Assembly: GCA_029253585.1 (NCBI GenBank)
Contig: JAQWZF010000004.1
Span: forward strand, 1 to 64,000
DNA from: Gammaproteobacteria bacterium
GTDB taxonomy: Bacteria > Pseudomonadota > Gammaproteobacteria > Pseudomonadales > Pseudohongiellaceae
Direction of reading: 5' to 3'
Length of the DNA stretch: 64,000 nt
The notes beneath the pieces are model-generated. The model was not told the origin of the DNA. It saw nothing but the letters and a program-made list of their open reading frames with translations, and made no database searches. Positions 32,999 through 43,237 of this stretch are shown piece by piece. A program made the translations under genes and the position numbers. Within the stretch, counting starts at the first letter, position 1; each line of letters begins with the position of its first letter.

Positions 32999-33916
32999 AT
33001 GCATTATCTTCGCCCTCTCTATCCCGGCCTGCTTGGCTGGGCACTTATGTTGCATACCTCAAGTTTTTCTCATTTGAGTTTGGTGAATGGTACGGGGCAG
33101 TTAGTTCTGTTTCTATTCGTGGTTTGCCTCCCAATCTGGCGAACTGGCCGAATGAGCTATGTGGACATAGGTTGGCCCTTTGGTTTGGTCTTGCTCGGCA
33201 TAATTAGTTTCTTTCTTATTGAGGGTTATTGGCTGAGGTCACTTCTAGTTAGTGGCATAGTAGTTTTAGTTGGCCTTCGCATGGGCTTGGGTGCCTTAAA
33301 CATGTGGCGAATGGGCCTATTAAAGAAAGAATTTCCTCGATATCAATACCAGCGGATTCGCTGGGCAGGTGAAGGGAAAGATAACACTGCATTAGCACTA
33401 CAGGTGGATGCTATTTCTCAAGGTTTAGCTAACGCATCATTCTTGGCTCTGCCGATTTTTATTATGGCATCTAATACTAGCCAAGAATTCTTTCTATTAG
33501 AATTCCTGGGTTTTCTCATATGGGTTTTAGCCTTTGCGATGGAGTCCATTGCAGATTTTCAGAAGCTTCGATTTCTTCGCGAAATGAAGGCGGCAGGGAA
33601 GCAGCGCCAGGTGTGCAGTGTCGGCTTCTGGAAATACTGCCGTCACCCTAACTATTTCGCTGAATGGATGGTGTGGAATGGACTGGTTGTAGCGGCTATT
33701 CCATCTTGGCTGTCGCTTAGAGGCTTTGAAAGTGATGTTGTATGGCTTTTTCTTGGCCTTGGTCTGCTATCTACATCCAGAGCCATGTACGTGACGCTAG
33801 TCCATACAACTGGGGCAGTACCATCGGAATACTTTTCAGCACAGAAACGACCCGATTACGTTAGCTATCAAAAGCAAACAAATAGATTTTTCCCGGGGCC
33901 AAGCAAACCTTTATAG
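32999..33916 (+). CDS. DUF1295 / steroid 5-alpha-reductase-like membrane protein
   Basis: 305 residues with seven or so hydrophobic helices. The C-terminal block VCSVGFWKYCRHPNYFAEWM is the diagnostic motif of DUF1295, related to steroid 5-alpha reductases and isoprenylcysteine methyltransferases (FW..CRHPNYF.E). YVDIGWPFGLVLLG and RYQYQRIRWAGEG occur upstream, as in the family. It probably reduces or alkylates a lipid-like substrate in the membrane. A start at 33050 is also possible. It follows the Rieske and CrtA-like genes after 166 bases. Confidence 0.85.
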   Translation: MHYLRPLYPGLLGWALMLHTSSFSHLSLVNGTGQLVLFLFVVCLPIWRTGRMSYVDIGWPFGLVLLGIISFFLIEGYWLRSLLVSGIVVLVGLRMGLGALNMWRMGLLKKEFPRYQYQRIRWAGEGKDNTALALQVDAISQGLANASFLALPIFIMASNTSQEFFLLEFLGFLIWVLAFAMESIADFQKLRFLREMKAAGKQRQVCSVGFWKYCRHPNYFAEWMVWNGLVVAAIPSWLSLRGFESDVVWLFLGLGLLSTSRAMYVTLVHTTGAVPSEYFSAQKRPDYVSYQKQTNRFFPGPSKPL

Positions 33917-34292
33917 GAAGACAGGCTCCGAAGGTTGCTCTCGAGAAGGACCTTAAGGCTGCGGACAGTGGCCTTTTCATTACAGATTTCAGATTACTTG
34001 GTTATTGGGAATATAAAGCCTATGAACAACACCTTACGTCATCTTTACTCTTGAGAGATCGCAGCTACGGGAGCAAGACGAGTACAAGGCGCTTAATGAA
34101 TTTTGCGTGGCTAATCATTATGCCTTCGAGGTGCTGGCGGTTTCATTTTTTACTAAGCAGTAGCGGTAAAACTAGTGGGCATCTGAGATCGCAATAGGCG
34201 AATCAGGTCGATTAACTTACAATGCCTGTTAGAGCTGTGCGCCACCGGTTCCTCCTATCCCTTTAATTTTTTATTGGTACATACAAGCAATA
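33917..34292. other. Intergenic region with a possible decayed frame
   Basis: On the plus strand about 34040-34165 reads PYVIFTLERSQLREQDEYKA and LNEFCVANHYAFEVLAVSFF before a TAG, coding-like in character but without a start and behind a stop. I do not recognise it. Nothing else is evident. Confidence 0.3.
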
Positions 34293-34952
34293 ATGAAGCT
34301 CTTCGCAGTAAAAAGCATACCCATAGTGTCCTGGAGTTCCGATAAGGCGCTGAATTTTCGGCCACGGCTGTCTACGCTCTGCGTCTTATGTGTGGGGCTA
34401 ACAGTGTTTGGCCTCGGTGAGGCGCTATTGATTGCCTCGGCAGCGGGTAATAGTCCGTGGACGGTTCTGTCTCAGGGGGTTTCCCAGATTAGTGGCTGGA
34501 GTATAGGTGTCACTACCTTTCTCACTAGTCTAGCCGTATTGCTGCTGTGGATACCTCTTAAGCAGGCTCCGGGTATAGGTACAATATTGAACGCCGTAAT
34601 TATTGCTATCGCCATAGATTTATCTCTACCGTATCTGCCACAGACAGATGTCTTTCTATTGCGAGTTGCAGAGGCTGTTTTCGGTATATTGCTGGTCGGT
34701 TTTGGTAGTGGCCTCTATCTAATAGCGAATCTTGGGCCGGGGCCTAGAGATGGTCTTATGACAGGCTTGCAGCGGGTCACCAATTTGCCAGTGGCGCGAG
34801 TGCGTACAGCGATTGAAATCACCGTCGTATTTTTCGGTTGGTTGTTGGGTGGTACGCTGGGTCTTGGCACATTAATGTTCGCTTTTGGCATCGGGCCGGC
34901 GGTCTCCATGGGGCTATATCTGGTCAATTATTTCTCCAAACGGTCGAATTAA
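34293..34952 (+). CDS. YczE/YitT-type integral membrane protein
   Basis: 219 residues with five to six transmembrane helices. Conserved family parts are FGLGEALLIASAAGNSPWTV, SIGVTTFLTSLAVLLLWIPL, GFGSGLYLIANLGPGPRDGL and GWLLGGTLGLGTLMFAFGIG. The family is widespread and not well understood; some members are annotated as transport-related. The tadA start is eight bases after its stop, so they may be cotranscribed. Confidence 0.8.
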   Translation: MKLFAVKSIPIVSWSSDKALNFRPRLSTLCVLCVGLTVFGLGEALLIASAAGNSPWTVLSQGVSQISGWSIGVTTFLTSLAVLLLWIPLKQAPGIGTILNAVIIAIAIDLSLPYLPQTDVFLLRVAEAVFGILLVGFGSGLYLIANLGPGPRDGLMTGLQRVTNLPVARVRTAIEITVVFFGWLLGGTLGLGTLMFAFGIGPAVSMGLYLVNYFSKRSN

Positions 34953-34959
34953 GTGTGTC

Positions 34960-35442
34960 ATGGCACCTGAATTAGATACTCTCAAGAGTGATGACGAGCG
35001 CTGGATGCTAGAAGCGCTGTTGCTCGCGCAGCAGGCGGCAGATGTCGATGAGGTGCCAGTTGGTGCTATTGTGGTTCAGGGCGAGCAGGTTATAGGCTCA
35101 GGTTTCAATCAGCCAATCCGCAGCTGTGACCCAACGGCACATGCCGAAATCGTTGCCTTAAGAGGTGCGTCACTGTATCAACAAAACTACCGCCTGCCGA
35201 AAACAACACTCTATGTTACGCTCGAGCCCTGCACGATGTGTCTGGGTGCGATGATTCATGCTCGTGTAGGAAGGCTCGTCTTTGGTGCGGCAGAACCGCG
35301 CGCCGGAGCGATAGTGAGTCAGGCCTCTCTGGTCGATGCCCAGTGTTTTAATCATCAGCTAAGCTATACGCAGGGTGTGTTGAGCGATGAATGTTCTGCT
35401 CTACTGCAAAGCTTCTTTAGGAGCAGGCGAAAAGGTAGTTAG
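34960..35442 (+). CDS. tadA: tRNA-specific adenosine deaminase TadA
   Basis: 160 residues from the ATG at 34960; the longer frame from 34885 runs through the previous gene. It deaminates A34 of tRNA-Arg(ACG) to inosine. The zinc-site motifs are HAEIVAL (His and catalytic Glu) and EPCTMCLGAMIHARVGRLVF (two Cys). EVPVGAIVV and FGAAEPRAGA are also typical. The C-terminus QSFFRSRRK fits the family. Essential in most bacteria. Confidence 0.95.
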   Translation: MAPELDTLKSDDERWMLEALLLAQQAADVDEVPVGAIVVQGEQVIGSGFNQPIRSCDPTAHAEIVALRGASLYQQNYRLPKTTLYVTLEPCTMCLGAMIHARVGRLVFGAAEPRAGAIVSQASLVDAQCFNHQLSYTQGVLSDECSALLQSFFRSRRKGS

Positions 35443-35547
35443 CAGGCTAAAAGGCAGTTAGCTTGCGAAAATTCGTAGTAGCTTGTATAAGTCTCCTCTG
35501 CTGCCGATGTGAAAGGCTTACTAATCTCTATGACTATCGCTATGACC

Positions 35548-36063
35548 ATGCGCAAAACCCTCTTATTTTCTCTGCTGCTGTTCTCGCTAGCGGCATGCAC
35601 GGCACTGGTTCCCTATAAAGCTTACTTCGGTGACCCCCGAGCTGATATGCAGCTTTCCACTGTTCAGGGTGGCAGTTTCGTTCGCACCGATCTGCTGAAT
35701 CGCTACACGGACACTATCCGCTTCATCGAAGTCGATGACTTTCCGGTTATAAACAGCGATCAACATCGTGCCATACAAATAGCCCCCGGTTATCATGACG
35801 TTAAGGTCTACTTCTATTGGGACCTTGGCGGTCAGCGAGGCCTGGCTCCCGCCATGGCCGACTATGCTCGAGCCAGGGATAATATAAGCCGGACTCTGCA
35901 CTTCAACGCGAGGGCGGGGGAAACGTATAGGGTCAAGGCGACCCCAGTGTTCAATGACAGTCGTCACGATATAACCACTTTGTCACATGTGGATTTTTGG
36001 CTGGAAGACGAAGACGGTAACGAGATCGTTTCGAAAGAAGCCGGGCGCTACATCCCTCAGTAG
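35548..36063 (+). CDS. Hypothetical lipoprotein
   Basis: About 171 residues. MRKTLLFSLLLFSLAAC is a clear lipoprotein signal with the lipid-bearing Cys17; the frame opens upstream at a GTG (35509) with other ATGs at 35530 and 35542, and no clear ribosome site decides. The mature part is mixed beta, with VDDFPVINSDQHRAIQIAPG, HDVKVYFYW and AGETYRVKATPVF, resembling small beta-sandwich lipoproteins of unknown function. The gene stands between tadA and purL. Not assigned. Confidence 0.7.
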   Translation: MRKTLLFSLLLFSLAACTALVPYKAYFGDPRADMQLSTVQGGSFVRTDLLNRYTDTIRFIEVDDFPVINSDQHRAIQIAPGYHDVKVYFYWDLGGQRGLAPAMADYARARDNISRTLHFNARAGETYRVKATPVFNDSRHDITTLSHVDFWLEDEDGNEIVSKEAGRYIPQ

Positions 36064-36208
36064 TATTCGCCTGGTAGCAAATCACTCGATAAATCGAGCA
36101 AATTACTGCACATTTTTCTGAATTCACTGCCCAAATCAATTATCATTGCCGCTCCATAATACAGCGGTCTAGCTCAAGCTATTCGCGCCACTAATTGGGA
36201 TACCATCG

Positions 36209-39200
36209 ATGCAGGTAATGTTTGGAGCGGCAGCTCTTTCTGCTTTTAAATCTTCCAAATTATTACTTAACCTCCAGGCCAAACTCCCCCAGGTAGAAGC
36301 GTTCAGCGCCCAATTCGCGCACTTTCTCGATTGCACAGAGGAACTGACGAATCACGATCTAGAAGTTATACATGCACTGTTGCTCTACGGAGCAAGCTTC
36401 ACGTCGTCCGCCGCTCCTCAAAATACTGTCTCGTCGCTAAGCAGAGTGGTGGTGCCACGTCCCGGGACTATCTCACCCTGGTCCAGTAAGGCTAGTGACA
36501 TCCTTCATAATTGCGGTTTGGCAAAGGTTGAGCGCGTCGAGCGTGGCACAGTCTTCACTGTGCAGCTGAGCCGGCCATTAGAGACTCCTGAACTTGCCAT
36601 TCTCGATGACATGCTGCATGACCGTATGACCCAGGCGATTTTGAGTGATGTTAGCAAGGCCAGTTGCCTGTTCCGTCACGCCGAGCCGCAAGCGATGGCG
36701 TCTGTAGATATATTGGGGCAGGGAAGGTCTGCATTGAGTGCTGCGAACAGCGCGCTTGGCCTGGCTTTGGCCGAAGACGAGATCGACTACCTGTTTGAGC
36801 AGTTTAGCGAGCTGGGTCGCAACCCCAACGACATCGAGTTGATGATGTTCGCTCAGGCTAATTCCGAGCATTGCCGGCATAAGATATTCAATGCCGACTG
36901 GACTATAGATGGTCAGGCGCAAAAGCATTCTCTATTTGGCATGATCCGCAACACGCATAAGCAATCGCCAGAGGGGGTGCTATCAGCCTACTCCGACAAT
37001 TCGGCGGTGATGCAGGGGCATGACAGTGCGCGTTTCTTTCCCGCCTCCGATTCCAAGCAATATGGATTTGTCGAGGAGCCTATTCATATCCTGATGAAGG
37101 TGGAGACGCATAATCATCCGACCGCTATCGCCCCATTTCCTGGCGCATCGACAGGCTCGGGGGGTGAAATTCGTGACGAGGGTGCCACAGGCACAGGGTC
37201 CAAGCCGAAGGCTGGTCTCACCGGCTACAGTGTTTCCAATCTGAAGATTCCAGAGTTTGTACAGCCTTGGGAAGAAGAGTTAGGCAAGCCTGCACATATC
37301 GCCTCGGCGCTGGAGATTATGCTAGAGGGGCCTATAGGCGGAGCCTCGTTTAATAACGAATACGGTCGCCCGGCGCTGTGTGGTTATTTCCGCAGTTTCG
37401 AACAGGCTGTGGTGAACGAAGCCGGCGAGAATCAGGTGCGTGGTTATCACAAACCCATAATGATTGCGGGCGGAATCGGTAACATCTGCGAGCCCCATGT
37501 GCACAAGAGTGAGATCTCCGTGGGCGCCAAGCTGATCGTCTTGGGCGGACCTGCTATGTTAATCGGCCTTGGCGGCGGTGCTGCTTCCTCGATGGCCTCG
37601 GGCTCGGGGAATGAGGATTTAGATTTTGCGTCGGTACAGCGCGAGAACGCCGAAATGGAGAGGCGTTGTCAGGAAGTCATAGATCAGTGCTGGCAATCAG
37701 GTGAGCAGAACCCCATAGCCTTTATCCACGATGTGGGTGCTGGTGGCCTGTCCAACGCGCTTCCGGAACTGGTCAAAGATGGCGGCCGCGGAGGTGTGTT
37801 TTATCTGCGCGATATCCCGAATGCCGAGAGCCAGATGTCGCCACTGGAAATTTGGTGTAACGAGGCACAGGAACGCTATGTTATCGCCGTGGATCCCGAG
37901 CACCTGGCGCGATTCAAAGACATCTGCCAGCGTGAGCGTTGTCCGGTTGCCGTTGTCGGTGAGGCCACAGCAGAAAAACATATACGCCTTGATGACTCCC
38001 ATTTTTCGAATAGTCCAATCGATCTGCCTATGGACTTGCTATTCGGTAAGCCACCCAAGATGCACCGCGATGTAGAGTCCGGTCAACTTGCCGAGACTGT
38101 TTTCGATACCTCAGACCTTGATTTAGAAGAATCTATTAGCCGCGTGTTAGCACTACCCACGGTGGCGAGTAAGAATTTTCTTATTACTATCGGCGATCGC
38201 ACGATTACTGGCTTGGTTCATCGTGATCAGATGGTTGGACCCTGGCAGGTTCCAGTGGCCGATGCCGCAGTAACCGCCAGTGCCTATTGCGGCCATACCG
38301 GTGAAGCCATGGCCATGGGTGAGCGCACGCCTCTCGCTCTGTTTGATGCGGCAGCGTCTGGTCGCATGGCTATTGCCGAGTCAGTTACCAACATAGTTAG
38401 CGCCTCGATTGAAAAGATTGGCGATATTAAACTGTCCGCGAACTGGATGGTTGCGGCAGGGCACGGCAGTGAAGATCAGAAACTCTTCGAGACAGTAAAA
38501 GCGATAGCGATGGAGTTATGCCCCAAGCTTGGGATTTGTATTCCCGTTGGCAAAGACTCTATGTCTATGCGCACGGTCTGGAATGACGCAGACGGCGAGA
38601 AAAGTAACACGGCGCCGCTGTCTCTGATTGTGTCTGCGTTTTCGCCTGTGGATGACATTCGCAAGACCCTTACTCCTCAACTACAAACCGATCGGGGACA
38701 GAGCAGTCTGCTCTTGATCGATCTGGGTAGGGGCAAGAATCGTCTGGCCGGTTCTGCATTGGGTCAAGTCTATAACCGAATGCAGGGCACGGTGCCCGAT
38801 TTGGATGAGCCTGCCGATCTGCTAGGACTGTTCGAGTTCATCAACCGCTGCAGAAATCAGGGTCTATTATTGGCCTACCACGACCGATCCGACGGTGGTC
38901 TATTTGCCACGCTCGCCGAGATGGCGTTTGCGGGACACTGTGGGCTTGATATCCAATTGGAGAAAATAGCGACAGAGGGCTCTGTAATATCGGCCTTGTT
39001 TAACGAAGAGTTGGGTGCGGTAATTCAGGTTCCCAAAGATCAGCTAACACCTGTTATGCAGCTCGCTCAGGAGAGCGGGTTGGGCGACTGTGTGCATGGG
39101 ATAGCTCAACTAAACGAGATGGGAACGCTGACTATAGCGCTAGGCGAGAAGCCGTTGTATTCACAAAGCAGGGTAGAGTTGCAGCGCCAGTGGTCTGCAA

Positions 39201-40126
39201 CAAGCTACCACATGCAGAGTATTCGTGATAATTCGATCTGTGCCGCTGAAGAGTATGATCAGATTCTCGATGCTAAAGATCCGGGTATTTCGATCTCGCT
39301 GAACTTCGACTTGAATGATGATATTACGGCCCCGTATATCAATGTAGATGCACGGCCGCGTGTTGCCGTATTGCGCGAGCAGGGTGTTAACGGTCAGATC
39401 GAGATGGGTGCCGTTTTCGACAGGGCGCGCTTCGATGCTATCGATGTGCACATGACAGATCTAATTAGCGGCAGGGTGAAACTGGATCAATTTAATGCCT
39501 TGGTAGCCTGCGGCGGATTTTCCTATGGTGACGTGCTCGGTGCAGGGGGAGGATGGGCGAAGTCGATTCTCTTCAACCCTGGTCTGCGTGCGCAGTTCGA
39601 AGCCTACTTCTCCAATCCTGATACCCTAACTCTCGGTGTATGTAATGGCTGCCAGATGATTTCCCTGCTGGACGACTTGATACCCGGTGCAGATCATTGG
39701 CCACGCTTTGTCCGTAATCGATCGGAACAGTTCGAGGGGCGTCTAAGTCTCACTCGAGTCGAGGCGAGCAATTCTGCTTTTCTGCAGGGTATGGAAGGTT
39801 CTCGTTTTCCTCTGGCGGTAGCCCATGGAGAGGGAATGGCCGAATTTGCCAATACCAGCGACTTGCAGAAGCTGCAGTCGGCCGGTGGCATTGCGCTGCG
39901 CTATGTTGATAACTACGCAGAGCCGACCCAGCGCTATCCAGCGAACCCTAATGGATCTCCCGACGCGATAGCAGGAATATCCAGTGTCGATGGTCGTGTC
40001 ACTATAATGATGCCGCATCCGGAGCGTGTATTTCGCGCGAGCCAAAATTCCTGGCATCCAAGTGAGTGGCTAGAAGATGCTCCAAGTATGCGTATGTTTC
40101 GCAATGCGAGGAAATGGTTGGGCTAG
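36209..40126 (+). CDS. purL: Phosphoribosylformylglycinamidine synthase PurL (long form)
   Basis: 1305 residues, close to the 1295 of E. coli. It makes FGAM from FGAR, glutamine and ATP in purine synthesis. The N-terminal domain begins [20 protein letters not shown]. The linker/ATP region holds [20 protein letters not shown], then [20 protein letters not shown] and [11 protein letters not shown]. The C-terminal class I glutaminase has [20 protein letters not shown], the nucleophile Cys in LGVCNGCQM and the His/Glu end in [10 protein letters not shown]. Complete and undamaged. Monocistronic or followed by the small YqfO-like gene 28 bases on. Confidence 0.98.
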   Translation: MQVMFGAAALSAFKSSKLLLNLQAKLPQVEAFSAQFAHFLDCTEELTNHDLEVIHALLLYGASFTSSAAPQNTVSSLSRVVVPRPGTISPWSSKASDILHNCGLAKVERVERGTVFTVQLSRPLETPELAILDDMLHDRMTQAILSDVSKASCLFRHAEPQAMASVDILGQGRSALSAANSALGLALAEDEIDYLFEQFSELGRNPNDIELMMFAQANSEHCRHKIFNADWTIDGQAQKHSLFGMIRNTHKQSPEGVLSAYSDNSAVMQGHDSARFFPASDSKQYGFVEEPIHILMKVETHNHPTAIAPFPGASTGSGGEIRDEGATGTGSKPKAGLTGYSVSNLKIPEFVQPWEEELGKPAHIASALEIMLEGPIGGASFNNEYGRPALCGYFRSFEQAVVNEAGENQVRGYHKPIMIAGGIGNICEPHVHKSEISVGAKLIVLGGPAMLIGLGGGAASSMASGSGNEDLDFASVQRENAEMERRCQEVIDQCWQSGEQNPIAFIHDVGAGGLSNALPELVKDGGRGGVFYLRDIPNAESQMSPLEIWCNEAQERYVIAVDPEHLARFKDICQRERCPVAVVGEATAEKHIRLDDSHFSNSPIDLPMDLLFGKPPKMHRDVESGQLAETVFDTSDLDLEESISRVLALPTVASKNFLITIGDRTITGLVHRDQMVGPWQVPVADAAVTASAYCGHTGEAMAMGERTPLALFDAAASGRMAIAESVTNIVSASIEKIGDIKLSANWMVAAGHGSEDQKLFETVKAIAMELCPKLGICIPVGKDSMSMRTVWNDADGEKSNTAPLSLIVSAFSPVDDIRKTLTPQLQTDRGQSSLLLIDLGRGKNRLAGSALGQVYNRMQGTVPDLDEPADLLGLFEFINRCRNQGLLLAYHDRSDGGLFATLAEMAFAGHCGLDIQLEKIATEGSVISALFNEELGAVIQVPKDQLTPVMQLAQESGLGDCVHGIAQLNEMGTLTIALGEKPLYSQSRVELQRQWSATSYHMQSIRDNSICAAEEYDQILDAKDPGISISLNFDLNDDITAPYINVDARPRVAVLREQGVNGQIEMGAVFDRARFDAIDVHMTDLISGRVKLDQFNALVACGGFSYGDVLGAGGGWAKSILFNPGLRAQFEAYFSNPDTLTLGVCNGCQMISLLDDLIPGADHWPRFVRNRSEQFEGRLSLTRVEASNSAFLQGMEGSRFPLAVAHGEGMAEFANTSDLQKLQSAGGIALRYVDNYAEPTQRYPANPNGSPDAIAGISSVDGRVTIMMPHPERVFRASQNSWHPSEWLEDAPSMRMFRNARKWLG

Positions 40127-40154
40127 TCTCTTGCCTAAGGTTCGTAGAAATATT

Positions 40155-40481
40155 ATGAGCAATAAGCGCTTACTCAAAATTGAATTCTACGTGCCCGAAG
40201 AGCAGTTGGAGCAGGTAAAGCAGGCCATGTTCGAAGCAGGCGCTGGCAAGGTTGGAAACTACGATTGCTGTGCCTGGCAGACAGTTGGAGAGGGTCAGTT
40301 CAGGCCCGGGGCTGGGAGTAACCCCTTCACGGGTGAGAGAGACCGATTTGAGATTCTGAAAGAATTCAAAGTAGAGATGGTCTGCGAAGAAGAGCTAATC
40401 GCGCAGGTCATAGCCGCGCTGAAGTCATCACACCCCTTTGAGGAAGTGGCTTACGCGGTACTGCGTATCGAATCCTTCTAA
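40155..40481 (+). CDS. YqfO/NIF3-like stand-alone domain protein
   Basis: 108 residues from the ATG at 40155; the longer frame from 40077 overlaps purL. LLKIEFYVPEEQLEQVKQAM, EAGAGKVGNYDCCAWQTVGE, GQFRPGAGSNPFTGE and SSHPFEEVAYAVLRIE match the small alpha/beta domain inserted in Bacillus YqfO, a NIF3-family protein, here as a separate protein. It has a PII-like fold and may bind metals. The role is unknown; it is common downstream of unrelated genes in gammaproteobacteria. Confidence 0.85.
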   Translation: MSNKRLLKIEFYVPEEQLEQVKQAMFEAGAGKVGNYDCCAWQTVGEGQFRPGAGSNPFTGERDRFEILKEFKVEMVCEEELIAQVIAALKSSHPFEEVAYAVLRIESF

Positions 40482-40513
40482 GGATTGCTAACGCATGAAT
40501 CTAATCTAGAGGT

Positions 40514-41107
40514 CTACTCGAAGTCGCTGGCGCTGGCGCTGATGAGGCTGGTGGTGAAGCTTCTGTCTTCTCCATGGTGCACATCGAACATCCGTACTGG
40601 GAATCGATTTCGTCGTAGATCCTCGAAATAGTGTTCCAGGGTGCTCTTCACCACCGGGAACGCAATTTCCTGCCACGGAATTTCCTGCTCCGTAAAAAGT
40701 GCTACCTCCTCCGATTCCACTCCCGCAGCATAATCCAGGTTCGCCAATTCGGCGCGGAAAAACATATAGACCTGATTAATCTTTGGCAGATTAAACAGGG
40801 TGTAGAGGCTGTCGTTCTGAATAATGACTGAAGCTCCCGCCTCTTCCTGCGTCTCTCGGATCGCGCCATGGAGGCTGCTTTCACCGTTTTCCATAAAACC
40901 GGCCGGAAGCGTCCACTTTCCAATACGGGGTTGAATGGCGCGCTTACACAACAAGACCTTTTCTTCGAAGAAGGGAACCGTGCCGACGACGTTCTTCGGA
41001 TTTAAATAGAAGATACTGTCACAGGCTGTGCAGCAGTGGCGCGGCTTATCATCACCCTCAGGCACACGAAGGATGAGGGGTTCCGCACATTGATGACAAT
41101 ATTTCAT
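40514..41107 (-). CDS. Nudix hydrolase with N-terminal zinc ribbon
   Basis: 197 residues from the ATG at 41107 (the frame extends to a TTG at 41116). An N-terminal zinc ribbon, YCHQC and HCCTAC, is followed by the Nudix box GFMENGESSLHGAIRETQEE plus AGASV, conforming to GX5EX7REUXEEXGU. Proteins of this type hydrolyse NADH, ADP-ribose or other nucleoside diphosphates linked to a group X. The gene converges with the YqfO-like gene and stands alone. Substrate not assignable. Confidence 0.9.
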   Translation of the reverse strand: MKYCHQCAEPLILRVPEGDDKPRHCCTACDSIFYLNPKNVVGTVPFFEEKVLLCKRAIQPRIGKWTLPAGFMENGESSLHGAIRETQEEAGASVIIQNDSLYTLFNLPKINQVYMFFRAELANLDYAAGVESEEVALFTEQEIPWQEIAFPVVKSTLEHYFEDLRRNRFPVRMFDVHHGEDRSFTTSLISASASDFE

Positions 41108-41262
41108 TAATAACACCGATTGTTGTTCGCCGAGTTTCGATTCTAGCGAACCATGGTTTCGAACAGCTATCGCGTCGAATTAGGGTGTCTTAGTGTACTT
41201 CTTTAAGGGCCCTGGGAAAACCAGAGACCCTTATTGTGAAAGAGAAGTTGCAAAGGGGGTAA

Positions 41263-42063
41263 TCAGATATGGTTGATTTCGCAGTGCAGGCGGAATCTTT
41301 TCGATGTCATATAGGCTTCAATCTCGCGAAGGCGCAGCTCCATGGAGTTATAGACCTCGGTGCACTTGTCTCGAGAATAGACGCTGTCGGGCTGTTCTGA
41401 GTCAGTGTTCGATTGCGCACCTGGCTCGGCAGCAAACTCCTGCGTCATCTCATCGAAGGTGGCAGTCGCTTCGGCATAGGCCTCATTGGCAACATCTTCG
41501 GCAAACTGCTCATACTCTTCATTAACATAGCTCTTACGCTGCTTGCGTCGTGCGAGTCTCTCGGCGCGGCGTTGTTTACGCTGGGCACGCTTCTCGTGTC
41601 TAGCTTTGGGCCCAACATGCGGGTCTGGCTCGAATACAAAAATGCAGATCATATAAGCCCAGAACGTAAACGGACCGAATAGGAATAGAGAGAAAAGTGT
41701 AATCGCTCTCACCGCGAATGTGCTTACCTTGAAATAGTCGGCGATACCGCTACATACTCCGGCGACGCGCTTGTTCCGCTCATTCCTGTAGATTGGCTTG
41801 CGATAATCCAGCTGTTTGAAGTGTTCCGCCGTGGAAGCGCTCTTAAAATAATCGCGCATTTTGTCTGGCGTAATATCTTTGTCGAGGCAGAAGTAGAGCA
41901 GGAAATATCCAATAATCAGCGTGGGCCAGGATATTACACATATCACGAAGATCACGCGGACAAGAACGGTTGGAACGTCCAGCCACTCTGCAATACCGGC
42001 GCATACCCCAAGCCAGCGGGCATCGCGTCGATTCAATTTCAATCTACTCGTGCCCGTGTTCAT
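41263..42063 (-). CDS. pspC: PspC-domain protein with two PspC modules
   Basis: 266 residues. Two PspC modules follow each other: RDARWLGVCAGIAEWLDVPT with a transmembrane helix, and RNKRVAGVCSGIADYFKVST with VRAITLFSLFLFGPFTFWAY. They are followed by a very basic stretch, KRAQRKQRRAERLARRKQRK, and an acidic tail of some 90 residues. E. coli PspC has a single module and 119 residues, so this is an enlarged version. Its role is membrane-stress signalling with PspB, relieving PspA inhibition of PspF. It overlaps the pspB end by 20 bases as last gene of the psp operon. Confidence 0.88.
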   Translation of the reverse strand: MNTGTSRLKLNRRDARWLGVCAGIAEWLDVPTVLVRVIFVICVISWPTLIIGYFLLYFCLDKDITPDKMRDYFKSASTAEHFKQLDYRKPIYRNERNKRVAGVCSGIADYFKVSTFAVRAITLFSLFLFGPFTFWAYMICIFVFEPDPHVGPKARHEKRAQRKQRRAERLARRKQRKSYVNEEYEQFAEDVANEAYAEATATFDEMTQEFAAEPGAQSNTDSEQPDSVYSRDKCTEVYNSMELRLREIEAYMTSKRFRLHCEINHI

Positions 42064-42283
42064 TCTGCTCTCTCCAATCCGGGACTTCGGCGTCTAGTAT
42101 CGACTCCAGAATGTCGATGCGTTCAGTCAGCGATTCAGCCATCGCGGATAGTTCGCCCATATTGTATTTGCCATCTGGCTCTATTCGTACCGTGCGTCTA
42201 CCTTTGCGTAGCAGAAGTATCCAGAAAGTGACGGCGCCCAGTACCATTGCCACCAGCGCTATAATGAACTCGAATATGCCCAT
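42044..42283 (-). CDS. pspB: PspB-like phage shock membrane protein
   Basis: 79 residues: one N-terminal membrane helix, FEFIIALVAMVLGAVTFWIL, then a basic turn and an amphipathic helix, ELSAMAESLTERIDILESIL, with ...DAEVPDWRE at the end, like PspB. PspB and PspC sense envelope stress and bind PspA. It lies 9 bases after pspA and overlaps pspC, in a single operon. The match to PspB rests on layout and end motif. Confidence 0.82.
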   Translation of the reverse strand: MGIFEFIIALVAMVLGAVTFWILLLRKGRRTVRIEPDGKYNMGELSAMAESLTERIDILESILDAEVPDWREQNEHGHE

Positions 42284-42292
42284 CTTGAAAGC

Positions 42293-42952
42293 CTATTGGT
42301 CTTTAAGTTTAGTTTTTAAATCTTCCAGTTCTTTATCTATGGATTCTTGTTTCTCGAGTTCATCAAACTCGCTCTGCAATCCACGTTTCTCGATGTGAAT
42401 GCTATCCATCTGACCTTCCATCTGGTCAATCTTCTTTTCATAATACTCAAATTTGTCCATCGCTTTGTCAATAGAATAGCTGTGTAGCTGTCTATTTACA
42501 TTCAGTCTGGACTCGGTCGCCGTGGTGCGCATGACAATCGTCTTTTGGCGAGCCCGTGCATCGTTTAGCTTTGCCTGGAGTTGCTCGATCTCTGTGCTCA
42601 ACTTATTCAATGTCTCATCAAGCTTCAACAAATCCTTTTCGGTGATTGTCACGCTTGAGTTGATGTTGGACTTCTCCAGCAGAGCGGCCTTCGCCAGGTC
42701 TTCCCGTCCCTTGGACAGCGCAAGCTCGGCTTTGCCTTCCCAGTCTTGGGCCTGTTTCTTAAGTTGCTCGGCACGACGACTCAAGGTCTTCTTCTCGGCA
42801 ATTACCTTAGCCGTACCGCTTCGGACTTCAACCAGGGTCTCTTCCATCTCCTGAATTACCATGCGAATCATCTTTTCCGGATTTTCCGCCTTGTCCAGCA
42901 GAGAGCTGATGTTGGAATTGATAATGTCGGACAGTCTATTAAATATACTCAT
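42293..42952 (-). CDS. pspA: Phage shock protein A
   Basis: 219 residues from the ATG at 42952 with a GAGGT site; the frame opens further up at 43054. MSIFNRLSDIINSNISSLLD, KAENPEKMIRMVIQEMEETL and the long coiled coil typify PspA/IM30. It coats the damaged inner membrane and holds PspF inactive when not needed. The length is near the 222 of E. coli. First gene of pspABC, driven by the sigma-54 promoter at 43018-43033. Confidence 0.95.
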   Translation of the reverse strand: MSIFNRLSDIINSNISSLLDKAENPEKMIRMVIQEMEETLVEVRSGTAKVIAEKKTLSRRAEQLKKQAQDWEGKAELALSKGREDLAKAALLEKSNINSSVTITEKDLLKLDETLNKLSTEIEQLQAKLNDARARQKTIVMRTTATESRLNVNRQLHSYSIDKAMDKFEYYEKKIDQMEGQMDSIHIEKRGLQSEFDELEKQESIDKELEDLKTKLKDQ

Positions 42953-43017
42953 CGTTGATACCTCGAATGTACCGTTAGTCTCTAATGCCAACAAGTCGGT
43001 TGGCTTAGTAAGTAATG

Positions 43018-43033
43018 AGCAGATAGCGTGCCA
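43018..43033 (-). promoter_or_regulatory. Sigma-54 promoter of the psp operon
   Basis: On the minus strand TTGGCACGCTATCTGCT has GG and GC exactly ten bases apart, matching the -24/-12 consensus TGGCAC-N5-TTGC. It lies about 65 bases upstream of the pspA ATG. A PspF-like activator gene is divergent immediately beyond. Confidence 0.85.
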
Positions 43034-43237
43034 ACAATTCATATTCTCTAACACGTTGATATAAAGAAATTTAAATTTAGGGCTAACGCCCCGTAGCTGG
43101 CCTGATAGCTAAATAGCTTAACTAATGGTATTTTTCACTACTCATGACGGCTTATGCCTCAGCAATGCCGCTTCATTTGCGAGGAGTCGGTAGCAGGCAA
43201 GGCGCCTTGGTTTAACTTATTGATATTGTTGAATAAT

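Noticed and set aside
41206..41233. Terminator after pspC
   Set aside because: The pairing AAGGG...CCCTT with CTGG/CCAG has internal mismatches and no T tract on the minus strand; too weak to list.
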